A stretch of 64,000 nucleotides of DNA, taken from Roseovarius sp. 217 (GTDB lineage: Bacteria; Pseudomonadota; Alphaproteobacteria; Rhodobacterales; Rhodobacteraceae). A program made the position numbers and the translations under genes. Shown here piece by piece: positions 7,292 to 15,891 of this stretch; position 1 is the stretch's first letter, and every line of letters begins with the position of its first letter. Where the stretch lies: the NCBI RefSeq assembly GCF_000152845.1, contig NZ_CH902584.1, positions 1,781,815 through 1,845,814 on the forward strand, in the 5' to 3' direction. The notes beneath the pieces were generated by a model. It searched no databases, was not told where the DNA came from, and saw only the letters and a list, made by a program, of their open reading frames with translations.

Positions 7292-8278
7292 ATGAAGAAA
7301 ATGACTTTCACGGCGGCTGCGGCGGCCGGGATCATGCTGCTGAGCGGCGTTGCCAATGCTGCCGAACTGCGCCTGTCGCATCAGTGGTCCAACAACGACG
7401 TGCGTCACAAGGTGGCGCAGATTGTGGCTGATGAGGTGGCGGCCGCCGGTGTCGATCTCGACATCAAGATCTTTGGGTCCGAGTCGCTGTTCAAGGCGCG
7501 CGAGCAATATACGCCGCTGAGCCGTGGCCAGCTTGACATGACCGTGCTGCCGCTCAGCTATGCAGGTGGCCAGCAGCCGTCTTATAACCTCACGCTGATG
7601 CCGGGTCTGGTCAAGAACCATGACCACGCCGCGCGCATGTCCGACAGCCCCTTTATGGAGGCAATCGAGGCAAAGATGGCCGAAGATGACGTGATGGTTC
7701 TGGTGCATGGCTATCTGGCTGGCGGTTTTGCCAGCACCGACAAGTGCATCACCAAGCCTGAGGATGTCGCGGGCATGCAGACCCGTGCCGCAGGCAAGGC
7801 ATTCGAGCAGATGCTGGCGGGTGCGGGCGCGTCGATTGCGTCGATGGCGTCTTCCGAAATCTACAATGCGATGCAGACCGGCGTTCTGGATGCGGTCAAC
7901 ACTTCGTCCTCGTCTTTCGTGTCTTACCGCATCTATGAGCAGGTGAAATGCTACACGCCCGCGGGCGACGTGGCGCTGTGGTTCATGTATCAGCCGCTCT
8001 TGATGAACAAATCCATCTTTGAGGGTCTGAGCGCAGAGCAGCAGGCGGCCTTGACGGCGGCGGCGGAAAAGGCCGAAGCCTTCTATCTCGAAGAAGCCAA
8101 GAAAGAGGATGCCGCGTCGGTCGAGGTGTTCCGGGATGCGGGCGTCGAGATTGCTGCGATGACCGAAGAGGATTTCCAGGCCTGGCGTACGTTGGCGACG
8201 GAGACCTCCTATAAAGAGTTCGTTGCAAGCGTGCCGGACGGGCAGGCGCTGCTTGATATGGCGTTCGCCGTCGAGTGA
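7292..8278 (+). CDS. TRAP transporter solute-binding protein (DctP type), probable malonate
   Basis: This secreted 328 aa protein is the periplasmic receptor of a TRAP transporter. A signal peptide (MKKMTFTAAAAAGIMLLSGVANA) leads the mature protein, and the DctP-family core follows, including the conserved stretch MQTRAAGKAFEQMLAG and GVLDAVNTSSSSFVSY. I chose ATG 7292, with GGGAGGAAG just upstream, over longer in-frame extensions that lack a signal peptide. It is the first gene of a dctPQM-MCD-malonyl-CoA synthetase operon; since the two downstream enzymes use malonate, the likely ligand is malonate or a close dicarboxylate. Ligand identity is inferred from context. Confidence 0.88.
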   Translation: MKKMTFTAAAAAGIMLLSGVANAAELRLSHQWSNNDVRHKVAQIVADEVAAAGVDLDIKIFGSESLFKAREQYTPLSRGQLDMTVLPLSYAGGQQPSYNLTLMPGLVKNHDHAARMSDSPFMEAIEAKMAEDDVMVLVHGYLAGGFASTDKCITKPEDVAGMQTRAAGKAFEQMLAGAGASIASMASSEIYNAMQTGVLDAVNTSSSSFVSYRIYEQVKCYTPAGDVALWFMYQPLLMNKSIFEGLSAEQQAALTAAAEKAEAFYLEEAKKEDAASVEVFRDAGVEIAAMTEEDFQAWRTLATETSYKEFVASVPDGQALLDMAFAVE

Positions 8279-8351
8279 TCCGCTTTGGCTGTCGCGCCGG
8301 TTTGTGGCGCGGCAGCCGATTTCTCGCCCCCACTCTGACATGAGGTAGACC

Positions 8352-8900
8352 ATGGCTGGCCATGCATCGGGTGCCATTGCGCGCACCGGACAAAATCCTT
8401 TTCTGCGCGCGGTTGCGGCGCTCTCTACACTGGCGGGGTGGCTCTCGGCCACGATGATCGTCGCCTCCGTGTTCATCACCTGTCAGATGATATGGGTCCG
8501 GTTCGTGATGAACGGAACGACCATCTGGCAGACCGAAGCGGTGATCTATCTGATGATCGCGGCCACACTGCTGGGACTGTCCTATGTGCAGCGGTTGCGC
8601 GGGCATGTGAATGTGGACCTGATCCCGCTTGCGGTGCCACGGCGCGCACGCAAGGGGTTGGCGGTGGTGACGCTCACGCTCTCGATCGTGATTGTCGCGG
8701 TCATGCTCTGGTATGGCTATGAATTCTGGCACGTCGCCTGGGCGCGCGGATGGACCTCGGACACGGTCTGGGCGATTGATCTGTGGATTCCCTATCTCGC
8801 GTTGCCCGTCGGGCTTGGCCTGTTTCTGCTGCAGTTGATCGCCGATCTGGTCGCGCTGTTGCTCAATATCGACGCGCCCTTTGGGCTGGAGGACGTCTGA
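8352..8900 (+). CDS. TRAP transporter small permease (DctQ type)
   Basis: This 182 aa inner-membrane protein has the four transmembrane segments of the DctQ family (about residues 20-50, 60-82, 100-122 and 145-175) and the characteristic WQTEAVIYLMIAATLLGLSY stretch. It pairs with the large DctM subunit encoded immediately downstream; its stop codon overlaps that gene's start by one base. Together with the binding protein it forms a sodium-driven uptake system. Confidence 0.9.
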   Translation: MAGHASGAIARTGQNPFLRAVAALSTLAGWLSATMIVASVFITCQMIWVRFVMNGTTIWQTEAVIYLMIAATLLGLSYVQRLRGHVNVDLIPLAVPRRARKGLAVVTLTLSIVIVAVMLWYGYEFWHVAWARGWTSDTVWAIDLWIPYLALPVGLGLFLLQLIADLVALLLNIDAPFGLEDV

Positions 8901-10216
8901 TGGATCCGCTCGTACTTGGTCTGATTGTCGCGATAGCGACCATCGTGGTGCTGTTTTCCGGTGTATCGGTGGCGCTGGGTCTGTTGATTGTTTCAGGCGG
9001 GTTCCTGATCGTGTTCGACGGCATGCGGTCGCTGGAGTTGCTGCCGGAAATCTTCTTTGGCAAGCTCAACAACTTCGCGCTCTTGTCGATCCCGATGTTC
9101 ATCATCATGGGTGCCTCTATCGCGTCGACGCGGGCGGGCGCGGATTTATACGAGGCGCTGGAGCGCTGGCTGACGCGGGTTCCCGGCGGTCTGGTGATCT
9201 CGAACCTTGGGGCTTGTGCGCTCTTTTCGGCGATGTCGGGATCAAGCCCCGCCACCTGTGCCGCCATCGGCAAGATGGGTATCCCGGAGATGCGCAAGCG
9301 GGGCTATCCCGATGCGGTGGCCGCCGGGTCGATTGCGGCGGGCGGCACCTTGGGCATTCTCATCCCGCCCTCGGTCACGATGATCGTTTACGGCATCGCC
9401 ACGGAAACCTCGATTGGGCGGCTGTTTCTGGCCGGGGTCATTCCGGGCCTTATGCTGGTCATGCTCTTTATGATTTGGTCGCTCTATTCGACATGGCGGT
9501 CGGGGGATATGAACCTCCTGACCGGGCGCAGCTATACCTGGCGCGAGCGGTTCGAGATTCTGCCGCGGGTGTTGCCCTTTCTTTTTATCATCCTTGGCGT
9601 GCTCTATGCCATGTATGGCGGCATTGCCACGCCGTCCGAGACGGCGGCGGTGGGGGCGCTTTTGTGTCTCTTGATCGCGATGATCATCTATAGTCTCTGG
9701 TCGCCGCGCGCGCTTTGGGTGGTGCTGCGCGACAGCACGCGGGAGAGTGTGATGATCCTCTTCATCATCGCGGCGGCCGGGGTGTTCTCCTATATGCTCT
9801 CATCGCTCTTTATTACCCAGTCCATTGCCGAATGGATCGGCACCTTGGAGGTGAACCGCTGGGTGTTGATGGGCGCGGTCAATGTGTTCCTGCTGATTGC
9901 GGGGTTCTTTTTGCCGCCGGTGGCTGTGATCCTGATGGCGGCACCCATTCTGTTGCCGATCATCACCACGGCAGGATTCGATCCGATCTGGTTTGCCGTT
10001 GTTCTGACAATCAACATGGAAATCGGTCTGATTTCGCCGCCTGTGGGTCTGAACCTCTATGTGATCAATTCCATCGCGCCGGATATCAAGCTCAAGACCA
10101 TCCTCTACGGCTCTTTGCCCTATGTGGGCTGCATGGTGCTGGCGATCGTGCTTTTGTGTCTCTTTCCGGGGCTGGCGACTTGGTTGCCTGATGCGGTGAT
10201 GGGGGTGGCACGATGA
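8900..10216 (+). CDS. TRAP transporter large permease (DctM type)
   Basis: This 438 aa polytopic membrane protein is the transport channel of the TRAP system. The family signature SGSSPATCAAIGKMGIPEM and the glycine-rich SIAAGGTLGILIPPSVTMIV repeat are clear, as is the C-terminal ISPPVGLNLYVINSI. I chose ATG 8900, which overlaps the DctQ stop (TGATG); a longer reading frame to 8783 lies inside dctQ and is not conserved. The following gene overlaps by ATGA. Function as malonate/dicarboxylate uptake is inferred from the operon. Confidence 0.92.
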   Translation: MDPLVLGLIVAIATIVVLFSGVSVALGLLIVSGGFLIVFDGMRSLELLPEIFFGKLNNFALLSIPMFIIMGASIASTRAGADLYEALERWLTRVPGGLVISNLGACALFSAMSGSSPATCAAIGKMGIPEMRKRGYPDAVAAGSIAAGGTLGILIPPSVTMIVYGIATETSIGRLFLAGVIPGLMLVMLFMIWSLYSTWRSGDMNLLTGRSYTWRERFEILPRVLPFLFIILGVLYAMYGGIATPSETAAVGALLCLLIAMIIYSLWSPRALWVVLRDSTRESVMILFIIAAAGVFSYMLSSLFITQSIAEWIGTLEVNRWVLMGAVNVFLLIAGFFLPPVAVILMAAPILLPIITTAGFDPIWFAVVLTINMEIGLISPPVGLNLYVINSIAPDIKLKTILYGSLPYVGCMVLAIVLLCLFPGLATWLPDAVMGVAR

Positions 10217-11457
10217 GCGTTCTGGCGGATTTGCTGGCGACAGTCTTTGAGCGGCGCTATCGCGGGGCATCGGAGCCGGACCAGAAGAACCGGAGCATCG
10301 AGGATCTGTGTCGGGATCTGATGGGCAGTTCCAGTGAAGTGTCGGGGATGGTGCTGGCGCGGCTGATCCTGGATCGCTATGCCGGGATGGCGGAGGCCGA
10401 AAAACTGGGGTTCTTTCGGTTTCTGACCGAGGGGATGGGCGTCGATCCCGAGAGTGTGCGCACGGCGCTGGACGCGTTCGAGGCTGGGCCGGATCGGGAC
10501 AGCTATCGTGTCTTCATGGGCACGGCAGAGCCGCCACGGCAGGAGCTGGCGCGGCGGCTGAATCAGGTGCCGGGGGCGACGGCGCAACTGGTGGCGATGC
10601 GCGCAGACCTCTTGCGTCTGGCGCGGGACAACCCGGCGCTGGCTGTGCTTGACCTTGATCTCAAGCATCTGTTCGCGTCTTGGTTCAATCGCGGGTTTCT
10701 GGTGTTGCGTCCGATCAACTGGTCCTCGCCCGCCGATGTGCTGGAAAAGATCATCGCTTATGAGGCGGTGCATGCGATTGACAGCTGGGACGACCTGCGA
10801 CTGCGGCTGGCCCCGAAGGATCGGCGCTGTTTCGGGTTCTTTCACCCGGCGATGCCCGACGAGCCGCTGATTTTCGTCGAAGTGGCGCTGAGTCGGGGGA
10901 TTCCGGGGGCGATCCATGACGTTCTGTCCGAAGAGCGTGAGGTGATTGGCGCCCATGAGGCGGATACGGCGGTTTTCTATTCGATTTCCAATTGTCAGGC
11001 GGGGCTGGCGGGGATTTCCTTTGGCAATTCGCTGATCAAGCAGGTCGTGGCGGATCTGTCGCAGGAATTGCCAGGGCTCAAGACCTTTGTCACGCTGTCG
11101 CCCATTCCGGGGCTGACGCGCTGGCTCAAGGAGAGTGGCGGGGCGCTGCCCAAGAAGGCAGAAGCGCTTCGGGCGGTCACGGCGCACTATTTGCTCAAGG
11201 CCAAGCGGGGCGATGGTGGTCCCTATGATCCGGTGGCGCGGTTCCATCTCGGCAACGGGGCCTCGGTGCATGCCATTCACGCCGGTGCGGACCTGTCGCC
11301 CAATGGGAAAACGCAATCGGGCGGGGTGATGGTGAATTACCTTTACGACCGGGCACAGATTTCGCAGAACCACGAGCGATTTGCCGGGGCGGGCGTGATT
11401 GCCGCCTCTGCCGAGGTGACAGCACTGGCCGCCGCCGCTGCGAAAAAGACAGAGTGA
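10213..11457 (+). CDS. Malonyl-CoA decarboxylase
   Basis: This 414 aa enzyme decarboxylates malonyl-CoA to acetyl-CoA and CO2. It shows the all-helical N-terminal domain and the GNAT-like catalytic domain of the MCD family, with conserved FYSISNCQAGLAGISFGN and, near the C-terminus, ARFHLGNGASVHAIHAGAD, which holds the catalytic-type His. In rhizobia the equivalent gene is matA. It overlaps the TRAP large permease gene by four bases and is followed 12 bases later by the malonyl-CoA synthetase gene, so uptake, activation and decarboxylation of malonate are encoded together. Confidence 0.93.
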   Translation: MSVLADLLATVFERRYRGASEPDQKNRSIEDLCRDLMGSSSEVSGMVLARLILDRYAGMAEAEKLGFFRFLTEGMGVDPESVRTALDAFEAGPDRDSYRVFMGTAEPPRQELARRLNQVPGATAQLVAMRADLLRLARDNPALAVLDLDLKHLFASWFNRGFLVLRPINWSSPADVLEKIIAYEAVHAIDSWDDLRLRLAPKDRRCFGFFHPAMPDEPLIFVEVALSRGIPGAIHDVLSEEREVIGAHEADTAVFYSISNCQAGLAGISFGNSLIKQVVADLSQELPGLKTFVTLSPIPGLTRWLKESGGALPKKAEALRAVTAHYLLKAKRGDGGPYDPVARFHLGNGASVHAIHAGADLSPNGKTQSGGVMVNYLYDRAQISQNHERFAGAGVIAASAEVTALAAAAAKKTE

Positions 11458-11469
11458 AGGACAAGAGCC

Positions 11470-12987
11470 ATGGCCAATCCCCTCTACGATAATCTGTTCG
11501 GTCGTCATGCCGGGCAAACCGCGCCGTTCCTGCATTTGGCGGAGGGTGCGGTGGTCAGCTATGATGCGTTTTTGCGTCTGACGGCGCGCATTGCGCATGC
11601 GTTGCGCGGTGCCGGACTGGCACCCGGCGACCGTCTGGCGGCGCAGGTCGAGAAATCGCCGGAAGCGCTCGCGGTTTATGCGGCCTGTGTGCAGGCGGGC
11701 ATTGTGTTTTTGCCGCTGAACACCGGCTATACCGGCGATGAGTTGGGCTATTTCGTGGGCGATAGCGGGGCTAAGGTTCTGTTGTGTGACGGGGCCAAGA
11801 TGGGCGCGTTGCAGACCGTGGCAGATCAGTCCGGGGCCATTCTGATGACCCTCAATGCCGATGGCACGGGCACGCTGGTTGATGCGGCCAAAGACCTGCC
11901 CGAGAGGTTCGAGACCGCTGCGCGCGGTGAGGATGATCTGGCGGCGTTTCTCTATACGTCTGGCACGACGGGGCGCTCCAAGGGGGCGATGTTGACGCAG
12001 CGCAATCTGCTGTCCAATGCCGAGGTGTTGGTGGAGTCTTGGCGGTTCACGCGGGACGATGTGCTGTTGCACGCGCTGCCGATCTTTCACACGCATGGCC
12101 TCTTTGTGGCGACCAACATCATTCTCTTGGCGGGCGGGTCGATGATATTCCTGCCGAAGTTCGAACAGGATCGCGTCATTGAATTGCTGCCCCGTGCGAC
12201 GTCTATGATGGGGGTGCCGACGTTCTACACCCGTCTTTTGGACGATCCGCGGTTTACCCGCGATCTGGTGGCGCATATGCGGCTCTTTACCTCTGGGTCG
12301 GCGCCTCTGTTGGCGGAAACCCATGTGGCGTTTGAAGAGCGCACGGGGCACCGGATTCTGGAACGCTATGGCATGACCGAAACCAATATGAACACCTCAA
12401 ACCCTTATGAGGGCGCGCGGCGGGCGGGCACGGTTGGTTTTCCTCTGCCCGGCGTGGAGTTGAAGATCACCGATCCGCAGACGGGTGCAGAGGTGCCACA
12501 GGGCGACATTGGCATCATTGAGGTGCGGGGGCCGAATGTGTTTGCAGGCTATTGGAACATGCCCGAGAAAACCGCCGAGGAACTGCGCGCCAACGGGTTT
12601 TTCATCACCGGCGATCTGGGGATGATCGACGATCAGGGCTATGTGCAGATCGTCGGGCGCAACAAGGATCTGATCATTTCGGGGGGGTATAACATCTACC
12701 CCAAGGAGATCGAGTTGTTGCTGGATGAACAGCCCGGCGTTTTGGAAAGTGCTGTGGTGGGCGTGCCGCATCCCGATTTTGGCGAGACGGTGGTAGGGTT
12801 CCTCGTGCCGCAAAAGGGGGCTGTGCTGGACCTTGATGGGATTGCCGGGGCAGCGGTCAAAAGCCTTGCGCGGTTCAAGCATCCGCGCAAGTTGATCGTG
12901 CTGGAAGAGTTGCCGCGCAATACCATGGGCAAGGTGCAAAAGAACATCCTGCGCGCTGAGTATTCGGGATTGTTCGCCTCGGCGTGA
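11470..12987 (+). CDS. Malonyl-CoA synthetase (AMP-forming acyl-CoA ligase)
   Basis: This 505 aa ANL-superfamily enzyme should activate malonate to malonyl-CoA with ATP and CoA, like rhizobial MatB. The adenylation motif is YTSGTTGRSKGAML, the A5 motif ERYGMTETNMNTSNPYEG is of the MatB type, the hinge is GRNKDLIISGGYNIYPKE, and the catalytic lysine is in RNTMGKVQKN near the C-terminus. Length and context (malonyl-CoA decarboxylase directly upstream) both support malonate over other short acids. A strong terminator follows at 13008. Confidence 0.9.
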   Translation: MANPLYDNLFGRHAGQTAPFLHLAEGAVVSYDAFLRLTARIAHALRGAGLAPGDRLAAQVEKSPEALAVYAACVQAGIVFLPLNTGYTGDELGYFVGDSGAKVLLCDGAKMGALQTVADQSGAILMTLNADGTGTLVDAAKDLPERFETAARGEDDLAAFLYTSGTTGRSKGAMLTQRNLLSNAEVLVESWRFTRDDVLLHALPIFHTHGLFVATNIILLAGGSMIFLPKFEQDRVIELLPRATSMMGVPTFYTRLLDDPRFTRDLVAHMRLFTSGSAPLLAETHVAFEERTGHRILERYGMTETNMNTSNPYEGARRAGTVGFPLPGVELKITDPQTGAEVPQGDIGIIEVRGPNVFAGYWNMPEKTAEELRANGFFITGDLGMIDDQGYVQIVGRNKDLIISGGYNIYPKEIELLLDEQPGVLESAVVGVPHPDFGETVVGFLVPQKGAVLDLDGIAGAAVKSLARFKHPRKLIVLEELPRNTMGKVQKNILRAEYSGLFASA

Positions 12988-13007
12988 CTGTCGCGGATCA
13001 GGGGGGA

Positions 13008-13041
13008 AAAAGGCCCGGCTGCCGATGGCGCCGGGCCTTTT
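13008..13041 (+). terminator. Rho-independent terminator of the malonate operon
   Basis: AAAAGGCCCGGC pairs perfectly with GCCGGGCCTTTT across a short loop, ending in four T. It lies 20 bases after the malonyl-CoA synthetase stop codon. Confidence 0.85.
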
Positions 13042-13071
13042 CATGACCGCTTGTCGGCCTGTGCGACCAAA

Positions 13072-13130
13072 GTATGATGCATATCAAATATTTGAAATAG
13101 TTACATAATTATTCATTGCATGTGCGAGTT
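13072..13130 (+). promoter_or_regulatory. AT-rich island upstream of the PQQ ABC operon, with a 12-bp palindrome
   Basis: About 60 bases of strikingly AT-rich sequence contain the perfect palindrome TCAAATATTTGA (13084-13095). In this GC-rich genome such islands usually mark a promoter. It precedes the operon starting at 13242 and is a candidate site for the response regulator encoded at 17478. Confidence 0.45.
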
Positions 13131-13241
13131 TCCGCGAGGCGGCGCGTGGTCGGGTAAAAATGTCTTACAAACCTATCGGTTTTGTTAGGATACCCGCATG
13201 GGGCGATCCCGCCACCGCCGAGACCTTGACGGAGACCGCGC

Positions 13242-14423
13242 ATGTTTCGTTTAGCCTTGCTCGTTCTTGCGGGCCTTGTGGCCCTCGCACAGCCTTCGCT
13301 TGCACAAGAGGTCAAGGCGGTTGTGCTGCGGGTGGATTACCCCGCGCTTTTGCCGGTGTCGCGGCTCGATCTGCGGCCCGAGGATCTGGGCTTTGCCGGT
13401 GGGCAATTGGCGACCGAGGACAATCAGACCACGGGCCGGTTCATGGGACAGACCTATGTGACGCAAGAGGTCGCCGCCACGCCCGAGACTGCCTTGGCCG
13501 AGTTTGAGCGGTTGCAGGGCGAGGGGCTGCGGTTCTTTGCGGTGCAGGCGCGGGCCGAGGAATTGTTGGCGATGTCGCAGGCGGCGGCCCCCGATACGCT
13601 TATCCTGAACACCTTGGCATCCGATACGGTGCTGCGCAGTGCCGAATGTCGGGCCAATATCCTGCATATCGCACCGTCGCGGCAAATGCTGAGCGATGCT
13701 TTGGCGCAGTTTTTAATCTGGAAGAAATGGCCGCGCTGGGCGCTCATTCATGGCTCGCACCCCGAGGATATAGCGCTGGCTGACGCCTACCGCGCCTCTG
13801 CCGCGAAATTCGGGGCAAGGATTGTCGATGAGAGGGAATTCACCGACACTGGCGGCGCGCGGCGCACCGATACCGGGCATGTGCAGGTGCAGCGGCAATT
13901 GCCGGTTTTTACCCAAGATATGAAAGAGCATGATGTCGTCATTGCCGCCGATGAAACCGATGTTTTCGCCACCTATCTGCCGTTTCACACATGGCGACCC
14001 TCGCCTATCGTTGGATCGGCGGGGTTGCGGCCCTTGGCCTGGCATCCGGCATTGGAGGCGTGGGGCGCAACGCAATTTCAGCATCGCTTCGAGGAATTGA
14101 CCCGCCGCTATATGCGCCCCGAGGATTACACCGTCTGGCTCGCGCTGCGGGTGCTGGGCGAGGCGGTGACGCGCACCAAGAGCGCCGATCCTGCCGCGAT
14201 CCGTGCCTATGCGCTGAGCGAGAATTTTGAGCTGGCGGCGTTCAAGGGGCAAAAGCTGACGTTTCGGACGTGGAATGGCCAGATGCGTCAGCCGATCCTG
14301 CTGGCTGATGGGCGGATCACGCTGAGCGTGTCGCCACAGGACGGGTTCCTGCATCAACGCTCGCTTTTGGATACGCTGGGACTGGATCAGCCCGAGAGCG
14401 CCTGCACTGCCTTTGACCAATAG
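13242..14423 (+). CDS. ABC transporter substrate-binding protein of the PQQ-dependent alcohol dehydrogenase system
   Basis: This secreted 393 aa protein (signal peptide about 1-22, ending SLAQ) is a branched-chain-amino-acid-type periplasmic binding protein of the subfamily restricted to PQQ alcohol dehydrogenase clusters. Typical family stretches are RVDYPALLPVSRLDLRPED, ECRANILHIAPSR and the C-terminal FRTWNGQMRQPILLADGR. GGAG lies ten bases upstream of the ATG. It opens an operon with a beta-propeller gene, a small secreted protein, and ABC ATPase and permease genes. The ligand is unknown; the subfamily may act in export or maturation rather than uptake. Confidence 0.85.
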   Translation: MFRLALLVLAGLVALAQPSLAQEVKAVVLRVDYPALLPVSRLDLRPEDLGFAGGQLATEDNQTTGRFMGQTYVTQEVAATPETALAEFERLQGEGLRFFAVQARAEELLAMSQAAAPDTLILNTLASDTVLRSAECRANILHIAPSRQMLSDALAQFLIWKKWPRWALIHGSHPEDIALADAYRASAAKFGARIVDEREFTDTGGARRTDTGHVQVQRQLPVFTQDMKEHDVVIAADETDVFATYLPFHTWRPSPIVGSAGLRPLAWHPALEAWGATQFQHRFEELTRRYMRPEDYTVWLALRVLGEAVTRTKSADPAAIRAYALSENFELAAFKGQKLTFRTWNGQMRQPILLADGRITLSVSPQDGFLHQRSLLDTLGLDQPESACTAFDQ

Positions 14424-14434
14424 GAGATTACCCG

Positions 14435-15400
14435 ATGACCCGCTTAGCCCTTGCGACCGCCTTTGTGGCCTTGATGACCAGCCCGGCGCTGGCAGGCAAG
14501 GTGTTTGTCAGCAATGAACGTGGCAATACGATCACCGTTGTCGATAGCGAGACATGGGAGGTGATCACAGAGTTCGCCGCCGGCAACCGGCCGCGTGGCA
14601 TCACCGCAAGCCCGGATGGCAAGCATCTCTATGTCTGCGCTTCGGATGATAATGTGGTGCGGGTGTTCGACACGGCGACCTATCAGGAATTGCACACGCT
14701 GCCCTCGGGGCCTGACCCGGAATTGTTCGTGCTGCACCCGTCGGGTAATCCGCTCTTTATCGCCAATGAGGATGACAATCTGGTCACGGTGACGGATGTG
14801 AACACGCATACAATTCTGGCCGAAGTACCGGTGGGCGTGGAGCCGGAGGGCATGGGGATCTCGCCGGATGGCAAATATGTGGTCAACACCTCGGAGACCA
14901 CCAATATGGCGCATTTCATCGACACCACGAGTTATGAAATCGTGCAGAATACGCTGGTCGATCAGCGCCCGCGGTTTGCGCAATATACGGCGGATGGCAA
15001 GTATCTGTTTGTGAGCGCCGAGATCGGCGGCACCGTCAGCGTGATCAACCCGGATGGCGGCGAGATCGTCCACAAGGTGACGTTCGAGGTGCCGGGCATC
15101 GCGCCGGAACTGTTGCAGCCGGTGGGGGTGCGCGTCACCTCGGATGGCAAGAAAGTCTTCGTGGCGCTGGGGCCGTCGAACCGGGTGGCTCTGGTGAATG
15201 GCGAGAGTTTTGAGGTCGAGAAATACCTGTTGGTGGGACAGCGCGTCTGGCAACTGGCCTTTGATGCAGAGGAGAAATACCTCTACACCACCAACGGCAA
15301 TTCCAACGATATTTCGATCATTGATGTCGGGGCCGAAGAGGTCGTGAAATCGGTGCAGGTGGGGCAACAGCCCTGGGGCGTCGTGGTCGTATCTGATTGA
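14435..15400 (+). CDS. PQQ-dependent catabolism-associated YVTN beta-propeller protein
   Basis: This 321 aa secreted protein (signal peptide about 1-20) is built of seven YVTN-type repeats, each with a GITASPDGKHLYV-like core (for example GMGISPDGKYVVNTS and RVTSDGKKVFVALG), making a beta-propeller. This family is found in PQQ-linked ethanol/methanol clusters beside the ABC genes seen here; its molecular task is not known. TAGGAGA precedes the start, and the gap to the upstream gene is 11 bases. Confidence 0.87.
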   Translation: MTRLALATAFVALMTSPALAGKVFVSNERGNTITVVDSETWEVITEFAAGNRPRGITASPDGKHLYVCASDDNVVRVFDTATYQELHTLPSGPDPELFVLHPSGNPLFIANEDDNLVTVTDVNTHTILAEVPVGVEPEGMGISPDGKYVVNTSETTNMAHFIDTTSYEIVQNTLVDQRPRFAQYTADGKYLFVSAEIGGTVSVINPDGGEIVHKVTFEVPGIAPELLQPVGVRVTSDGKKVFVALGPSNRVALVNGESFEVEKYLLVGQRVWQLAFDAEEKYLYTTNGNSNDISIIDVGAEEVVKSVQVGQQPWGVVVVSD

Positions 15401-15420
15401 TCCAACAGGGAAGAGGGAAA

Positions 15421-15864
15421 ATGATGAAACATATACTGACCGCCGTTGCCGTTGCGATGCTGGCAGCCCCCGCTCATGCCGCACCACTCTGCGATGATCT
15501 GGGCTTTGCCGGGCTCTTGGCGAAATGCAACCGGGGGGATGAGATTGAGGTTACGCTGGCCTCTGGCAAGCCATTGGGCGAGGGGCCGATCACGCTGCAA
15601 TCGGGTGCATATTACGAGATGGAGATCACCGCGGATGGCAGTGCGGAATTGGCGCTGACGGGGCCGGAATTCTTTCGGGCGATCTGGATGGATGAGATCG
15701 TGATCAACGATATCGAAATCCGCCCGATGGCGATCGACAGTCTGGAGTTTGACGATGCGGGCACGGCGGAATTTTCCTTTATCGCGATCAAACCGGGGCG
15801 GTATAACCTCTTGATCCCCGGCACGAGCGGCGACAGTCAGCGGCTTGAGTTCATCATTCAATAA
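15421..15864 (+). CDS. Small secreted protein of the PQQ ABC operon, unknown function
   Basis: This 147 aa protein has a signal peptide (about 1-19, ending AHAAP) and a mature part predicted to be all beta-strand, ending GRYNLLIPGTSGDSQRLEFIIQ, which recalls a cupredoxin-like sandwich. The His/Met copper ligands are not evident. Two cysteines sit at the mature N-terminus (LCDDLGFAGLLAKC). I chose ATG 15421 with AGAGGGAAA upstream; 15424 and 15397 are alternatives. It sits 20 bases after the beta-propeller gene and before the ABC ATPase gene, so a role in the same export or maturation system is likely. Confidence 0.65.
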   Translation: MMKHILTAVAVAMLAAPAHAAPLCDDLGFAGLLAKCNRGDEIEVTLASGKPLGEGPITLQSGAYYEMEITADGSAELALTGPEFFRAIWMDEIVINDIEIRPMAIDSLEFDDAGTAEFSFIAIKPGRYNLLIPGTSGDSQRLEFIIQ

Positions 15865-15891
15865 GGTCGCGCCCCGGTCTATGCTTTCGGG

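Noticed and set aside
10120..12351. Long minus-strand open frame opposite malonyl-CoA decarboxylase and synthetase genes
   Set aside because: It lies opposite two well-supported genes, is rich in Arg, His and Gln as antisense frames in GC-rich DNA are, and shows no domain.
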